A DNA stretch of 64,000 nucleotides from Thalassospira sp. MCCC 1A01148. Lineage in GTDB: Bacteria > Pseudomonadota > Alphaproteobacteria > Rhodospirillales > Thalassospiraceae. The position numbers were made by a program, and so were the translations under genes. Where the stretch lies: positions 372,001 through 436,000 of the forward strand of contig NZ_LPVZ01000012.1 in assembly GCF_001613795.1 (NCBI RefSeq). Reading direction: 5' to 3'. The notes under the pieces are model-generated. The model was not told where the DNA came from. It saw nothing but the letters and a program-made list of their open reading frames with translations, and searched no databases. This document shows positions 29,364-40,851 of this stretch, piece by piece (position 1 is the stretch's first letter; the number at the start of each line of letters is the position of its first letter).

Positions 29364-31115
29364 TTACATCTCCTCGACGGGCGTGACGCCCAACACCTCA
29401 AGACCGGATGCAATGACCGTCGCAACCGCACGGATCATCGCCAGACGTGCCAGAGTCGCCGGCAGATCATCGGCAACGATGAAGCGCAGTGCGGTGTTGT
29501 CACGTCCCTTATTCCACAATGCATGGAATTCTGCGGCAATTTCTGTCAGGAAAAAGGCAATGCGATGGGGTTCGTGTGCGATTGCCGCCTGTTCGACGAT
29601 ACGCGGCCATTCTGCCATGCGGCGAACCAATAGTTTCTCTTCTTCGGTGCTTAGCAACGACAGATCTGCGGATGACAGTGTTTTTTCCGAAAGGTCCTGC
29701 CCCGGGAATGCTTCAGCCGCCTGCCGGAAGACCGAGTTGATGCGCGCATGGGCATACTGAACGTAGAAGACAGGGTTGTCCTTGGACTGTTCGGTCACCT
29801 TGGCGAAGTCAAACTCAAGGGCGGCGTCGTTCTTGCGTGTCAACATGATGAAACGCACCACGTCTTTGCCAACGCGCTCCACCACATCGCGCAGCGTAAC
29901 AAAGGTTCCTGCGCGCTTGGACATTTTAACCGGCTCGCCATTGTCAAACAGGCTGACAAGCTGGCAAAGCTTGATATCAAGATCGCCCTCGCCGTGCGTA
30001 ATCGCCTTGGTGGCCGCCTTCATGCGTTTGACGTAACCGCCATGATCGGCACCAAAGATGTCGATCATCAGGTTAAAACCGCGCTCGTACTTATCAAAGT
30101 GATAGGCGATGTCGGACGCAAAATAGGTCCAGCTGCCATCCGATTTCTTCAGCGGACGGTCTACATCATCGCCAAATTCGGTCGCTCGGAACAACGTTTG
30201 CGGGCGCGGCTCCCAGTCATCGGGCTTCTTGCCTTTCGGTGGCTCCAGCACGCCGACATAAATGTCACCCTTTTTCTCAAGATGCTCGAATGCTGACTGA
30301 ACCTTTCCAGCCTTGACCAGTCCGTCTTCAGAGGTGAAGACATCATGGGCAACGCCAAGAAGACGCAGGTCTTCCTTGATCAAAGCCATCATTTCGACAA
30401 TCGCGAAATTACGGAATTCCTCAAGCCAGTCTTCTTCGGGCGCGTTTTGCCATTTGTTGCCATCGCGCTCGGCCATTTTCTTACCCGGCGCAACCAGATA
30501 GTCACCCGGATAAAGGCCTTGCGGGATTTCGCCAATATCTTCGCCAAGCGCCTCGCGATAGCGCAGATGAAGCGACCGGGCCAAGACATCAACCTGCGCG
30601 CCGGCATCGTTGGTGTAGTATTCTTTGGTCACGGCATAACCGGCCTTGCCAAGCAGATTGGCCAGAACGTCACCCACAACGGCCCCACGGCAATGACCGA
30701 CATGCATCGGGCCGGTCGGGTTGGCTGAAACATACTCGACGTTGATCTTTTCACCCTTGCCAAGATCGCTGTTGCCGTATCCCGTGCCGACTTCAAGCAC
30801 TTTGCTCACCTGGGATAGCCAGAACTGATCGGCCATGCGCAAGTTGATGAAACCGGGGCCAGCAATCTCGACGTTCTCGATATGATCAAGACCACGAAGC
30901 TTTTCTGCAAGTTTCTCGGCCAGATCCCGCGGCTTCATTCCAGCAGCCTTTGAAAGCAACATCGCCGCATTGGTTGCAGCGTCCCCGTGCGACGCATCGC
31001 GCGGCGGCTCGACCGTCACACGTGTCGTGTCAGTTCCGGAAGGAAGAACACCATCTTTTTCAAGGGCGAGAAGCTGATTCTCGATGTCGCTTTTCAACAG
31101 GCTGAAAACATTCAT
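29364..31115 (-). CDS. argS: Arginyl-tRNA synthetase
   Basis: 583 residues. Class I synthetase for tRNA-Arg. Visible are the N-terminal additional domain ([17 protein letters not shown]), the HIGH variant HVGH in [23 protein letters not shown] in [14 protein letters not shown], and the DALR anticodon-binding region at the C-terminus ([20 protein letters not shown]). It heads the long minus-strand run argS-SPOR-nagZ-S2P-scpA-scpB. Confidence 0.98.
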   Translation of the reverse strand: MNVFSLLKSDIENQLLALEKDGVLPSGTDTTRVTVEPPRDASHGDAATNAAMLLSKAAGMKPRDLAEKLAEKLRGLDHIENVEIAGPGFINLRMADQFWLSQVSKVLEVGTGYGNSDLGKGEKINVEYVSANPTGPMHVGHCRGAVVGDVLANLLGKAGYAVTKEYYTNDAGAQVDVLARSLHLRYREALGEDIGEIPQGLYPGDYLVAPGKKMAERDGNKWQNAPEEDWLEEFRNFAIVEMMALIKEDLRLLGVAHDVFTSEDGLVKAGKVQSAFEHLEKKGDIYVGVLEPPKGKKPDDWEPRPQTLFRATEFGDDVDRPLKKSDGSWTYFASDIAYHFDKYERGFNLMIDIFGADHGGYVKRMKAATKAITHGEGDLDIKLCQLVSLFDNGEPVKMSKRAGTFVTLRDVVERVGKDVVRFIMLTRKNDAALEFDFAKVTEQSKDNPVFYVQYAHARINSVFRQAAEAFPGQDLSEKTLSSADLSLLSTEEEKLLVRRMAEWPRIVEQAAIAHEPHRIAFFLTEIAAEFHALWNKGRDNTALRFIVADDLPATLARLAMIRAVATVIASGLEVLGVTPVEEM

Positions 31116-31262
31116 GACTTGGAACTTTATAATTTCTGGTTCTGACCGGACAGGCCAATTGACTGGCGCCTGTTTTGAGCCATTTCACCTTAAAACGCAA
31201 GTCACCCTTGTCAGGACCCCTGACAGGTTTTGACATTTCTGCCATGCGCGCTAAATAGAGAC

Positions 31263-31292
31263 TTAAATACAGCGTTCCGACCATGCTATGAT
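31263..31292 (+). promoter_or_regulatory. Putative promoter of erpA
   Basis: An extended -10 element, TGC followed by TATGAT (31287-31292), with a weak -35 TTAAAT (31263-31268) 18 bases upstream. A second candidate -35, TTGACA, lies at 31230-31235. Confidence 0.45.
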
Positions 31293-31349
31293 GTGTTCAC
31301 AGAACGCAAACATGCCTGCCCAGGCAGGCTGGAGACCAAGGAGTGTTGA

Positions 31350-31691
31350 ATGACCGATTCTTCTCGGCAAGTTCAAATGACTGAAAGTGCTGCGAAACGC
31401 ATTCAGGAACTTATTGCAACCGAAGGTGCCGCGAACACGATGCTGCGCCTGCAAGTCTCTGGCGGCGGTTGCAGCGGGTTCCAGTATGAGTTCTCGCTCG
31501 ATTCAGACACCACCGATGAAGATCTTATCTTCGAAAACCACGGTGCGAAAATGGTGATTGATGAAGTATCGCTCGACCTTCTGGGCGGTGCAGAGATCGA
31601 TTTCGTGCGTGAATTGGTTGGTTCGGCGTTTCGTGTGAACAACCCGAATGCCACGTCCTCTTGTGGTTGCGGATCTAGTTTCTCGATTTGA
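31350..31691 (+). CDS. erpA: Iron-sulfur cluster insertion protein (HesB/IscA/ErpA family)
   Basis: 113 residues. A-type carrier that passes Fe-S clusters to target enzymes. The three conserved cysteines are present: Cys41 in SGGGCSGFQY, and Cys105 and Cys107 in SSCGCGSSF at the C-terminus. The spacing and GAEIDFVRELVGSAFRVNNPN favour the ErpA branch. AAGGAG lies just upstream of the ATG. It is divergent from argS and followed by a strong terminator before xthA. Confidence 0.93.
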   Translation: MTDSSRQVQMTESAAKRIQELIATEGAANTMLRLQVSGGGCSGFQYEFSLDSDTTDEDLIFENHGAKMVIDEVSLDLLGGAEIDFVRELVGSAFRVNNPNATSSCGCGSSFSI

Positions 31692-31715
31692 TCCGGATCT
31701 ACAAACCGATTTATG

Positions 31716-31750
31716 AAACGGGGTTCGTTGATGGCGAACCCCGTTTTGTT
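31716..31750 (+). terminator. Rho-independent terminator of erpA
   Basis: A perfect 12-bp stem AAACGGGGTTCG / CGAACCCCGTTT with a seven-base loop and T-rich tail, ending 31 bases before xthA. Confidence 0.88.
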
Positions 31751-31780
31751 TGACCAGATACCCCAAAAACCGAGGCCCGA

Positions 31781-32560
31781 ATGAAAATCGCCACCTGGAA
31801 TGTCAACTCAATCAAGGCCCGCCTGCCAAACATTCTTGAATGGTTACAGGACGGGAAACCGGATGTGGTTCTTTTGCAGGAAACCAAAACGGTCGATGAT
31901 GCATTCCCGGCAATGGAGATCGAGGATCTCGGCTACAATATCGCGGTGCATGGTCAGAAAACCTATAACGGTGTCGCTATCCTTTCAAAGTTCCCGATTG
32001 ACGATGTCGAACGCGGTCTTCCCGGTAACGATGACGATGACCAGGCACGCTATATCGAAGCGACCATTTCCTCGCCCAACCCGGTTCGGGTCGCCTCGAT
32101 CTATGTTCCGATGGGAACTGCCGTTGGCGACAAGAAGTTTGATTACAAACTGAACTTCCTTGACCGTCTGATCACCCGGTTTGATAAAATTCGCGCCAGC
32201 GGTGAGGCCGCCGTCATGGGCGGTGATTACAACATTGCGCCCGATGACATGGATGTCTATGACCCGGTGAAGCTGCGCGAAACCGTGTTGTGCACAACGG
32301 TTGAACGCAAGCGTCTGCGCACCATGATGAATATGGGCTTTACCGACGCATTCCGGACCTTCAACCCGAAAGGCCATCAATATAGTTGGTGGGACTATCG
32401 TGCAGGTGCGTGGAACAAGGATAATGGCCTTCGTATCGACCATCTTCTTTTGACCCCGGCCGCGGCAGACAGACTAAGCGCATCCGATATCGACCGCGAT
32501 CCTCGTGGTAAGGAAAAGGCATCTGATCACACACCTGTATGGTGCATGATCGACGACTGA
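31781..32560 (+). CDS. xthA: Exodeoxyribonuclease III
   Basis: 259 residues. AP endonuclease and 3'-5' exonuclease of base-excision repair. Endonuclease/exonuclease/phosphatase-family motifs are complete: MKIATWNVNSIKARLP, the metal Glu in LLQETKT, GGDYNIAPDDMDVYDP, YSWWDYRAGAWNKDNGLRID and the catalytic SDHTPVW near the end. It sits between the erpA terminator and its own. Confidence 0.97.
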   Translation: MKIATWNVNSIKARLPNILEWLQDGKPDVVLLQETKTVDDAFPAMEIEDLGYNIAVHGQKTYNGVAILSKFPIDDVERGLPGNDDDDQARYIEATISSPNPVRVASIYVPMGTAVGDKKFDYKLNFLDRLITRFDKIRASGEAAVMGGDYNIAPDDMDVYDPVKLRETVLCTTVERKRLRTMMNMGFTDAFRTFNPKGHQYSWWDYRAGAWNKDNGLRIDHLLLTPAAADRLSASDIDRDPRGKEKASDHTPVWCMIDD

Positions 32561-32583
32561 CCAGTTGCGTTCATTGATATAAC

Positions 32584-32617
32584 AAAGGGCCGCACCAGTC
32601 AGGGTGCGGCCCTTTTT
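32584..32617 (+). terminator. Terminator of xthA (probably also serves ribB)
   Basis: A 13-bp stem AAAGGGCCGCACC / GGTGCGGCCCTTT with a six-base loop and five T. The A-rich left flank lets it work in the other direction for the convergent ribB. Confidence 0.88.
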
Positions 32618-32638
32618 ATTTGTTGTACGTTTCGGGTC

Positions 32639-33307
32639 TTATTCAGCTGCCTGCTGCATCGCGCTGCGATAGGCAACGATGTCTTCAATGCTGATGACGA
32701 CCAAATCGTGGGATTTGGCATATTCGATCAATTCGGGCAGTCGCGCCATGGTGCCATCCGGGTTGGTGACTTCACACAGTACACCTGCGGGCTTAAAGCC
32801 AGCCAGACGCATCAAATCAACAGTGCCTTCGGTATGGCCACGACGTTCCAGAACCCCACCTGGACGGGCGCGCAGCGGGAACACATGACCCGGACGCGCC
32901 AGATCACTTGGTTTGGTGTCATCCGCTATGGCCGTTTTAACGGTGGTGACACGGTCAGCGGCAGATACCCCGGTGGTTACGCCAACCTTGGCTTCAATGG
33001 TGACGGTAAAGCCGGTCCCCATGCTTGAGGTGTTGTCTGAGACCATCGGAGGCAGTTCAAGTTCCGTTGCCTTTTCGTCGGTCAAACACAGACAGACAAT
33101 GCCACTGCAATCGCGGATCAACATTGCCATCTGTTCATTGGTCAGATTTTCTGCGGAAAAGATAAGATCGCCTTCATTTTCGCGATCTTCGTCATCAACA
33201 ACCAATACACCTTTACCCTGGCGCAGATCATCAAGCGCACGTTCCATGCGCACATGCGGATCGCCAAAGATCGAAAGATCGGATTGTTTTTCAATACTCT
33301 GATTCAT
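32639..33307 (-). CDS. ribB: 3,4-dihydroxy-2-butanone-4-phosphate synthase
   Basis: 222 residues. Makes the four-carbon precursor of riboflavin from ribulose-5-phosphate. The catalytic [12 protein letters not shown] motif, [31 protein letters not shown] and the C-terminal [20 protein letters not shown] are all present. There is no GTP cyclohydrolase II domain, so this is the monofunctional RibB. Its 5' leader carries an FMN riboswitch, so expression should fall when FMN is abundant. No other rib gene is adjacent. Confidence 0.97.
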   Translation of the reverse strand: MNQSIEKQSDLSIFGDPHVRMERALDDLRQGKGVLVVDDEDRENEGDLIFSAENLTNEQMAMLIRDCSGIVCLCLTDEKATELELPPMVSDNTSSMGTGFTVTIEAKVGVTTGVSAADRVTTVKTAIADDTKPSDLARPGHVFPLRARPGGVLERRGHTEGTVDLMRLAGFKPAGVLCEVTNPDGTMARLPELIEYAKSHDLVVISIEDIVAYRSAMQQAAE

Positions 33308-33440
33308 AACCGTCCTCTACGGATGGGGCTTACGAACCAGGGCAACAAAGAAAGGCCCGCTCTGCGGCAAATTGCCACATTGCGGTCGCAGTCAGACGGC
33401 ACGTCAGTCACGCAAAAGCGCTCCTGTCATCACCGTCACG

Positions 33441-33593
33441 CTTTATCCTCTCCCATCCGGACTATTACCGTCGGCTCCGGAATCTCACCGGATCTGCTGA
33501 CCCCAAAAGTCTTTCGACCTGTGGGCGCTCGCGGGCTTCCCAGAAAACTGGATTACCGCCGGTCGGGATTTGCACCCTGCCCTGAGAATAAGC
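33441..33593 (-). promoter_or_regulatory. FMN riboswitch (RFN element) upstream of ribB
   Basis: Read on the minus strand, the conserved RFN blocks appear in order: CAGGGCAGGGTG, AAATCCCGACCGGCGGTAA, the AGCCCGCGAGCG arm, GGTCAGCAGATCCGGTGAGA, TTCCGGAGCCGACGG and GGATGGGAGAGGATAAAG. It ends about 134 bases before the ribB ATG. A short CCGC-AGA-GCGG hairpin followed by a T-rich stretch near 33350-33370 could be part of the expression platform. Confidence 0.95.
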
Positions 33594-33697
33594 GCCGTGT
33601 TTCAACGACAAACGCCGATCATAATTGATCGACAGGCGCACTTTATGAAAGCGCATCTGCGTTGTCAAACACCTTAAAACCATTGAAAAGTTGGCAG

Positions 33698-34975
33698 CTA
33701 AATTTCCGAAAGGACTTTGCCCGCACGGAAATGGAAATCACAACCGGTTTTGCGTGCCTCGCGCGGGGCCCACTGGCAAACCGCACATCTTTTGTCCGAA
33801 GTACGGCGCTTTGATTTGCATTCCCGATGTAGATAGCTGCCAAGCATTGCGTCAATATAACTGCCTTCAAATACATCGACGCCCAGGCTACGCCCCATTC
33901 TAAGGGCGGTTCGACTGTCGCACCGCGTCAGGATAAGACTTTGATCCGCAAACAGTTCGGCAAATTCGCGCAACCTGTCTGCGACCTCTGCACGACGGGA
34001 CCCAACAATGTTTTGATCCCAGATCACCTTGATGAAATCGACATTCACTTTGCGTGGCGACAGGAACTCCAGTGCAGGTAATGTTATTCGATCCAGACCG
34101 ACCTGAATTCCCAGCGAGTGCAAGAACTCACAGGCATCTTCGAATTCCCACCAGTTCGCAATCGCGTTCTCCATCGAGAATTCAATCGCCATATTCTCAA
34201 TCAGCCTTCCATCATGCTCGGCGATGAAATCGGTGAACTTGTCGGTATGTACTGTCTGAATTTGCATATTCAAATGCAATTTATCGGGCAAGATTGCAGG
34301 TGCTATGGACGCTGTGACTTCCATGATCTTTTCATCAAGCACCCGCGACAGAATTTCGATCTCACCCGGTCCTTCCAGAAGAAAACTGGCAAGATGATGT
34401 TGGCGCAGGTAATCCAGTGAACAATAGATTTCATGGCCAAGGATTTCGCGGCGACTGTCTTCAAAACCGACAATTGCCTGTCTGCGGCACGAATCAAATA
34501 CTGCTTCGGTTGTAATCGCACCGCGGAGCATTTCGGCCATGTCAAAACGCTCTGCCGCTGCACTGGCCGGCCGCTCTGCAAGTGAAATCCCCAACAAATC
34601 GCCAAGCTTTTCCTGGTCTTTTGGCCATTCGAAACGGTTCCAGAGATTGTCCGGAATATGGCCAAGCCCTTGCCTGTCAATCACGTCCGTCAGGATTTCA
34701 CGGATATGCTCGACAAAGGTCTGATCATCGCTGTCCCAAGCACCTGCGCGTGCAAACGCCACCATCCCGTTTTCAAGACGGTGGACTTTGGTGTTTTCGG
34801 GCAGATTGTGAAAAGCATCGCGCGTGATCGCCTGATAATCTTCTGTACCAAGACGAAGATCAGCCGGAATATTCAGGATGCCCAATGAAGGAGACTTGCC
34901 GTTAGCTGCGTGTTTGCGCAAGCTTTCGATAAATCGGTTTATGGTCAGCGCGGGTTTGGTCGAGTGGGAGTTCAT
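33698..34975 (-). CDS. EAL-domain-like protein, probably catalytically inactive
   Basis: 425 residues from the ATG at 34975, preceded at the right distance by AGGA; an ATG two codons upstream is too close to that site. The region about 165-390 has the EAL phosphodiesterase order, but the motifs are altered. The EAL triplet reads HEIYC, the metal Asn region reads LNMQIQTV, the DDFG motif reads LDRITL, and the final segment is VDVFEGSYI. Degradation of cyclic di-GMP is therefore unlikely; a binding or scaffold role is possible. The C-terminus has a Cys/His cluster (CAVCQ and GCDFH) that could bind a metal. Transcribed alone, upstream of ribB. Confidence 0.75.
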   Translation of the reverse strand: MNSHSTKPALTINRFIESLRKHAANGKSPSLGILNIPADLRLGTEDYQAITRDAFHNLPENTKVHRLENGMVAFARAGAWDSDDQTFVEHIREILTDVIDRQGLGHIPDNLWNRFEWPKDQEKLGDLLGISLAERPASAAAERFDMAEMLRGAITTEAVFDSCRRQAIVGFEDSRREILGHEIYCSLDYLRQHHLASFLLEGPGEIEILSRVLDEKIMEVTASIAPAILPDKLHLNMQIQTVHTDKFTDFIAEHDGRLIENMAIEFSMENAIANWWEFEDACEFLHSLGIQVGLDRITLPALEFLSPRKVNVDFIKVIWDQNIVGSRRAEVADRLREFAELFADQSLILTRCDSRTALRMGRSLGVDVFEGSYIDAMLGSYLHRECKSKRRTSDKRCAVCQWAPREARKTGCDFHFRAGKVLSEI

Positions 34976-35030
34976 GAGCATTCCTGTGTGAATCGGTCAC
35001 ACCATATGCCACAAACTTGGTTAACTCAAC

Positions 35031-35888
35031 CTAAACAACTATACCATTGCATAGTGATTCCTCCACCTTTAGAGCGAGTTTGGTGAAGAAGGTACTCGCT
35101 GGCACGCCGACAACATAGCCATCAATACGATCAACAACCCGCAGCCCCTGAAGCGCGTTGGCGGTAAAGACCGCATCAAACTCACGCAATTCCTCGGGCG
35201 TTTTGGGATCTGTGCTGATTTCAAGTTCGGCTTCCTCGGCCCACTGCAGGACATAATCCCGGGCAAGGCCACAGAGAATCCCGGTATCTTCATCCGGCGT
35301 CCACAGGCTGTCACCAGCGATACCAAACAGGTTGGCAACACTTGTCTCAGCCACGTGGCCGTCTGCCGACAGGATAATGGCATCATCTGCACCGTATTTC
35401 CGGACTTCCTGTTTGGCGGCGATGTTATCAAGGTAGTTGGTGCTTTTGATGCTACCCGCCACCGAATGCGCGTTCCGGCGCACTTTTTCCGACGTTGCGA
35501 CGACAAGGCCAACATTGGGATCGACCGGGTCGAACGGTGCAGCTGTGATCAGGATGGTCGGGTCTGGTGAATCTGGCGGCAAAATGCCACGCTCTCCCGG
35601 ACCACGAGAAACTGTCATACGAACAACTGCGTCCTTGCGGTGAACTTGCTCAAACAAGGCTTGGACAACGCTTTCGACTTCTTCGGTCTCTGGCAAAAGA
35701 TCAAGCGGAAACTCGATCAGCTCTGCGTGATGATCAAGCCGCCCCATATGAGCGTCAAGCCAGGCAATCTTTCCTTCGTGGGCGCGCATGGTTTCGAAAA
35801 AACCGTCACCAAGAAGAAAGCCCCGGTCCGTTACCGGAATCGACGCTTCATCAAGATCGCAAAAACTGCCATTCATCCAAACCTGCAT
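35031..35888 (-). CDS. pabC: Aminodeoxychorismate lyase (class IV PLP aminotransferase fold)
   Basis: 285 residues. Class IV PLP enzyme with VTDRGFLLGDGFFETMRA at the N-terminus, the likely Schiff-base Lys in GSIKSTNYLDN, and VAETSVANLFGI. Sequence alone would also allow a branched-chain or D-amino-acid aminotransferase. Its place directly after pabA (12-base gap) makes 4-amino-4-deoxychorismate lyase, which yields p-aminobenzoate for folate, the best call. Confidence 0.85.
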   Translation of the reverse strand: MQVWMNGSFCDLDEASIPVTDRGFLLGDGFFETMRAHEGKIAWLDAHMGRLDHHAELIEFPLDLLPETEEVESVVQALFEQVHRKDAVVRMTVSRGPGERGILPPDSPDPTILITAAPFDPVDPNVGLVVATSEKVRRNAHSVAGSIKSTNYLDNIAAKQEVRKYGADDAIILSADGHVAETSVANLFGIAGDSLWTPDEDTGILCGLARDYVLQWAEEAELEISTDPKTPEELREFDAVFTANALQGLRVVDRIDGYVVGVPASTFFTKLALKVEESLCNGIVV

Positions 35889-35901
35889 AGCCCGATCCCT
35901 T

Positions 35902-36489
35902 TTAGTCGTTATCGGCTCCCTTCCCGGAAGCGCATTTCAGAAAGTTGGCCAAAAGCATGTGGCCCTGCTCCGTCAGGACAGCCTCGGGATGAAACTGAAC
36001 GCCATAAAGTGGCAGGGTTGCATGGGCAAATGCCATGACCTCCCCGTCTGGTCCCGTTGCTGTCTCAATCAAACTGCCATCATTTGGCAAATCAACAATT
36101 AACGAATGGTAGCGCGTTACTTGCAAAGGATTGTTTAATCCGGCGAACAAACCAGTCCCGGTGTGTTTTATGTATGATGTCATGCCATGCACAGGGCGCT
36201 TTGCCCGTTTTACGGTTCCGCCAAAGGCCTGCGCGATCGATTGATGACCAAGACATACCCCCAACATCGGGTAGTCGTTCTTAAGGGTGCTGATAAGTTC
36301 AAGACTGTTGCCTGCTTCATCCGGCCCGCATGGTCCGGGTGAGAATACAATTGCCTCAGGCATCATGCGACGAACATCATCCGCGGTAATATCGTCATTT
36401 CGAACAACTTTGACCGCATGACCCAGTTCTTCGAGGTAACGAGCAAGATTAAAAACAAAGGAATCATAGTTATCAATCAGCAGGATCAT
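35902..36489 (-). CDS. pabA: Aminodeoxychorismate synthase glutamine amidotransferase subunit
   Basis: 195 residues. Class I glutamine amidotransferase giving ammonia to PabB. It shows LLIDNYDSFVFNLARYL, the oxyanion FSPGPCGPDEAG, the nucleophile Cys79 in MLGVCLGHQSIAQAFGG, and His/Glu in GVQFHPEAVLTEQG. TrpG is very similar, but the ATGA overlap with pabB, which has the PabB-type active-site Lys, argues for p-aminobenzoate synthesis. Confidence 0.9.
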   Translation of the reverse strand: MILLIDNYDSFVFNLARYLEELGHAVKVVRNDDITADDVRRMMPEAIVFSPGPCGPDEAGNSLELISTLKNDYPMLGVCLGHQSIAQAFGGTVKRAKRPVHGMTSYIKHTGTGLFAGLNNPLQVTRYHSLIVDLPNDGSLIETATGPDGEVMAFAHATLPLYGVQFHPEAVLTEQGHMLLANFLKCASGKGADND

Positions 36490-37886
36490 TTCAGATCCTT
36501 TGCATCAATGCCGAACAGTTCGAACATCTTCGCGGCCTTGACCAGTGTTTCTTCGTATTCCAATGCCGGGTCACTATCGGCAACAATTCCGCCGCCCACG
36601 TTAAATGCCAGTCTACCACCATTCACGCTGAGTGTTCTGATGGCAATATTGGTGTCCATGGTGCCATCAAACCCGACATACCCAATCGCACCACAATAGG
36701 CGCCGCGCGTCGTGCCTTCGAGTTCCGTAATGATTTCCATCGCACGAATTTTCGGAGCACCAGTAATAGACCCACCCGGAAAACAGGCCCGCAACGCATC
36801 AATGGCAGTCTTGCCTTCTTTGAGTTCACCCGTCACGGTCGACACCAGGTGATGCACGTTAGCATAGCTTTCAAGTGTACAAAGCGCAGGTGTCTTCACA
36901 GTATGAGGTTTACTCACTTTTGACAGGTCGTTTCGCAAAAGATCAACAATCATAACGTTTTCTGCGCGATCTTTTGCAGAAAGCATTAATTCCTGTGCCA
37001 ATTCCGCGTCACTCAACGGGGTCTCTCCGCGCGGCCGGGTTCCCTTGATCGGTTTGGTTTCGATCTGTCCGTTGGTGACTTTCAGAAACCTTTCAGGTGA
37101 ATTGGAAAGTACCGCGACATCGCCAAAGTTCAGGAACGCGCCAAAAGGTGCGGAGCTGATGTCACGCAGGCGTCGATACAGGTCAAAGCGCATCGGTATT
37201 GCATCGGTTGGATACTCTGCCCGGAAACTTTGAGATAGGTTTGCCTGAAAAATATCGCCCGCAAAAATGTAGTCAATGACGCTTTGTACAGCTGCCTCAT
37301 ATGCCTTGCGATCAAAGTTTGATTGCCAGTTCGAGATGATCGGCGCGTGCGGAACTGCGGGCGTATCGATCAACGGTTTGGCAAGTTTCAGGTACTTGCG
37401 AACCAAGCTCATACGATCCTTGGCGCGTTGATCACGTTTCGGCCCGGGCGTTTCGGGAATACCACTAGAAATCAACCACATGCGTCGATCATGCTGGTCA
37501 AACGCAATCACCAGATCATAGATGCCAACCGCCATATCCGGCATTGAAAGCCAGTCATTCGCTGCTTTGGGCAGGACTTCGGTCTGGTGCGCCAGTTCAT
37601 ATCCAAAATAGCCAACAGCCCCACCCTGAAATGGTGGAAGCCCCTCCTCGGTCTGAACTGGATATCGTCCCAGAAGATCATCAAGCACATCAAACGGATC
37701 GCCGGGTACGTCAAAACCATCAAGTACCACCTGCCCGTTCTTTGCCGTTAGCTTGTGTAATGGCGACACCACAATGTAGGAAAACCGGTCGCGGTCTCCG
37801 GAATCAAGAAAGTGGCTATCGGCAAAGACCGAAAACGCGCCGTAGGCATCGACCGGCTCGATATAGGGACATTCTTCTATCAGCAT
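36486..37886 (-). CDS. pabB: Aminodeoxychorismate synthase component I
   Basis: 466 residues. Chorismate-utilising enzyme that adds ammonia from PabA to chorismate. The TrpE/PabB fold is clear: PIKGTRPRGETPLSDAEL, RAENVMIVDLLRNDLSKV, FPGGSITGAPKIRAMEII and FNVGGGIVADSDP. The PIKGT motif with Lys is the PabB hallmark, where anthranilate synthase has PIAGT. It is the first gene of pabB-pabA-pabC and overlaps pabA by four bases. Confidence 0.94.
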   Translation of the reverse strand: MLIEECPYIEPVDAYGAFSVFADSHFLDSGDRDRFSYIVVSPLHKLTAKNGQVVLDGFDVPGDPFDVLDDLLGRYPVQTEEGLPPFQGGAVGYFGYELAHQTEVLPKAANDWLSMPDMAVGIYDLVIAFDQHDRRMWLISSGIPETPGPKRDQRAKDRMSLVRKYLKLAKPLIDTPAVPHAPIISNWQSNFDRKAYEAAVQSVIDYIFAGDIFQANLSQSFRAEYPTDAIPMRFDLYRRLRDISSAPFGAFLNFGDVAVLSNSPERFLKVTNGQIETKPIKGTRPRGETPLSDAELAQELMLSAKDRAENVMIVDLLRNDLSKVSKPHTVKTPALCTLESYANVHHLVSTVTGELKEGKTAIDALRACFPGGSITGAPKIRAMEIITELEGTTRGAYCGAIGYVGFDGTMDTNIAIRTLSVNGGRLAFNVGGGIVADSDPALEYEETLVKAAKMFELFGIDAKDLK

Positions 37887-38035
37887 TCAACAGGGGCAAT
37901 CTTGCGGGAAAAGGGATCAAAACCGCCGCGAAGTGCGGATCACAGCCAAGTCTGTAACAAGGAATGCAAAATTAAGCGATTCTTTTGCAATCTGACGAAG
38001 GGTTTTTATCAATCAAAGTTGATTTTCGAACCGAA

Positions 38036-38071
38036 CAAAAGAAAAGGCCAACCCATCAAGGTTGGCCTTTT
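38036..38071 (-). terminator. Rho-independent terminator of valS
   Basis: An 11-bp stem (AAAAGGCCAAC / GTTGGCCTTTT) with an eight-base loop, followed on the minus strand by TTTTCTTTT, 24 bases after the valS stop. Confidence 0.88.
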
Positions 38072-38094
38072 GTCATTTCAGATCGAACTTCCGA

Positions 38095-40788
<2,694 letters not shown>

Positions 40789-40797
40789 CAGTTATAC

Positions 40798-40830
40798 AAA
40801 GAAAAAGCGGCGCACCGTTGGCGCGCCGCT
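40798..40830 (-). terminator. Rho-independent terminator between popZ and valS
   Basis: An 8-bp stem AGCGGCGC / GCGCCGCT with a nine-base loop, followed on the minus strand by TTTTTC. Confidence 0.8.
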
Positions 40831-40851
40831 CGAATGTTAAAATCGGCTCGC

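Noticed and set aside
33254-33628. Open frame on the plus strand across the ribB leader
   Set aside because: It runs through the conserved FMN riboswitch, which explains the sequence better.
36486-37886. Anthranilate synthase TrpE
   Set aside because: The active-site motif is PIKGT (PabB), not PIAGT, and a pabC-type gene follows.
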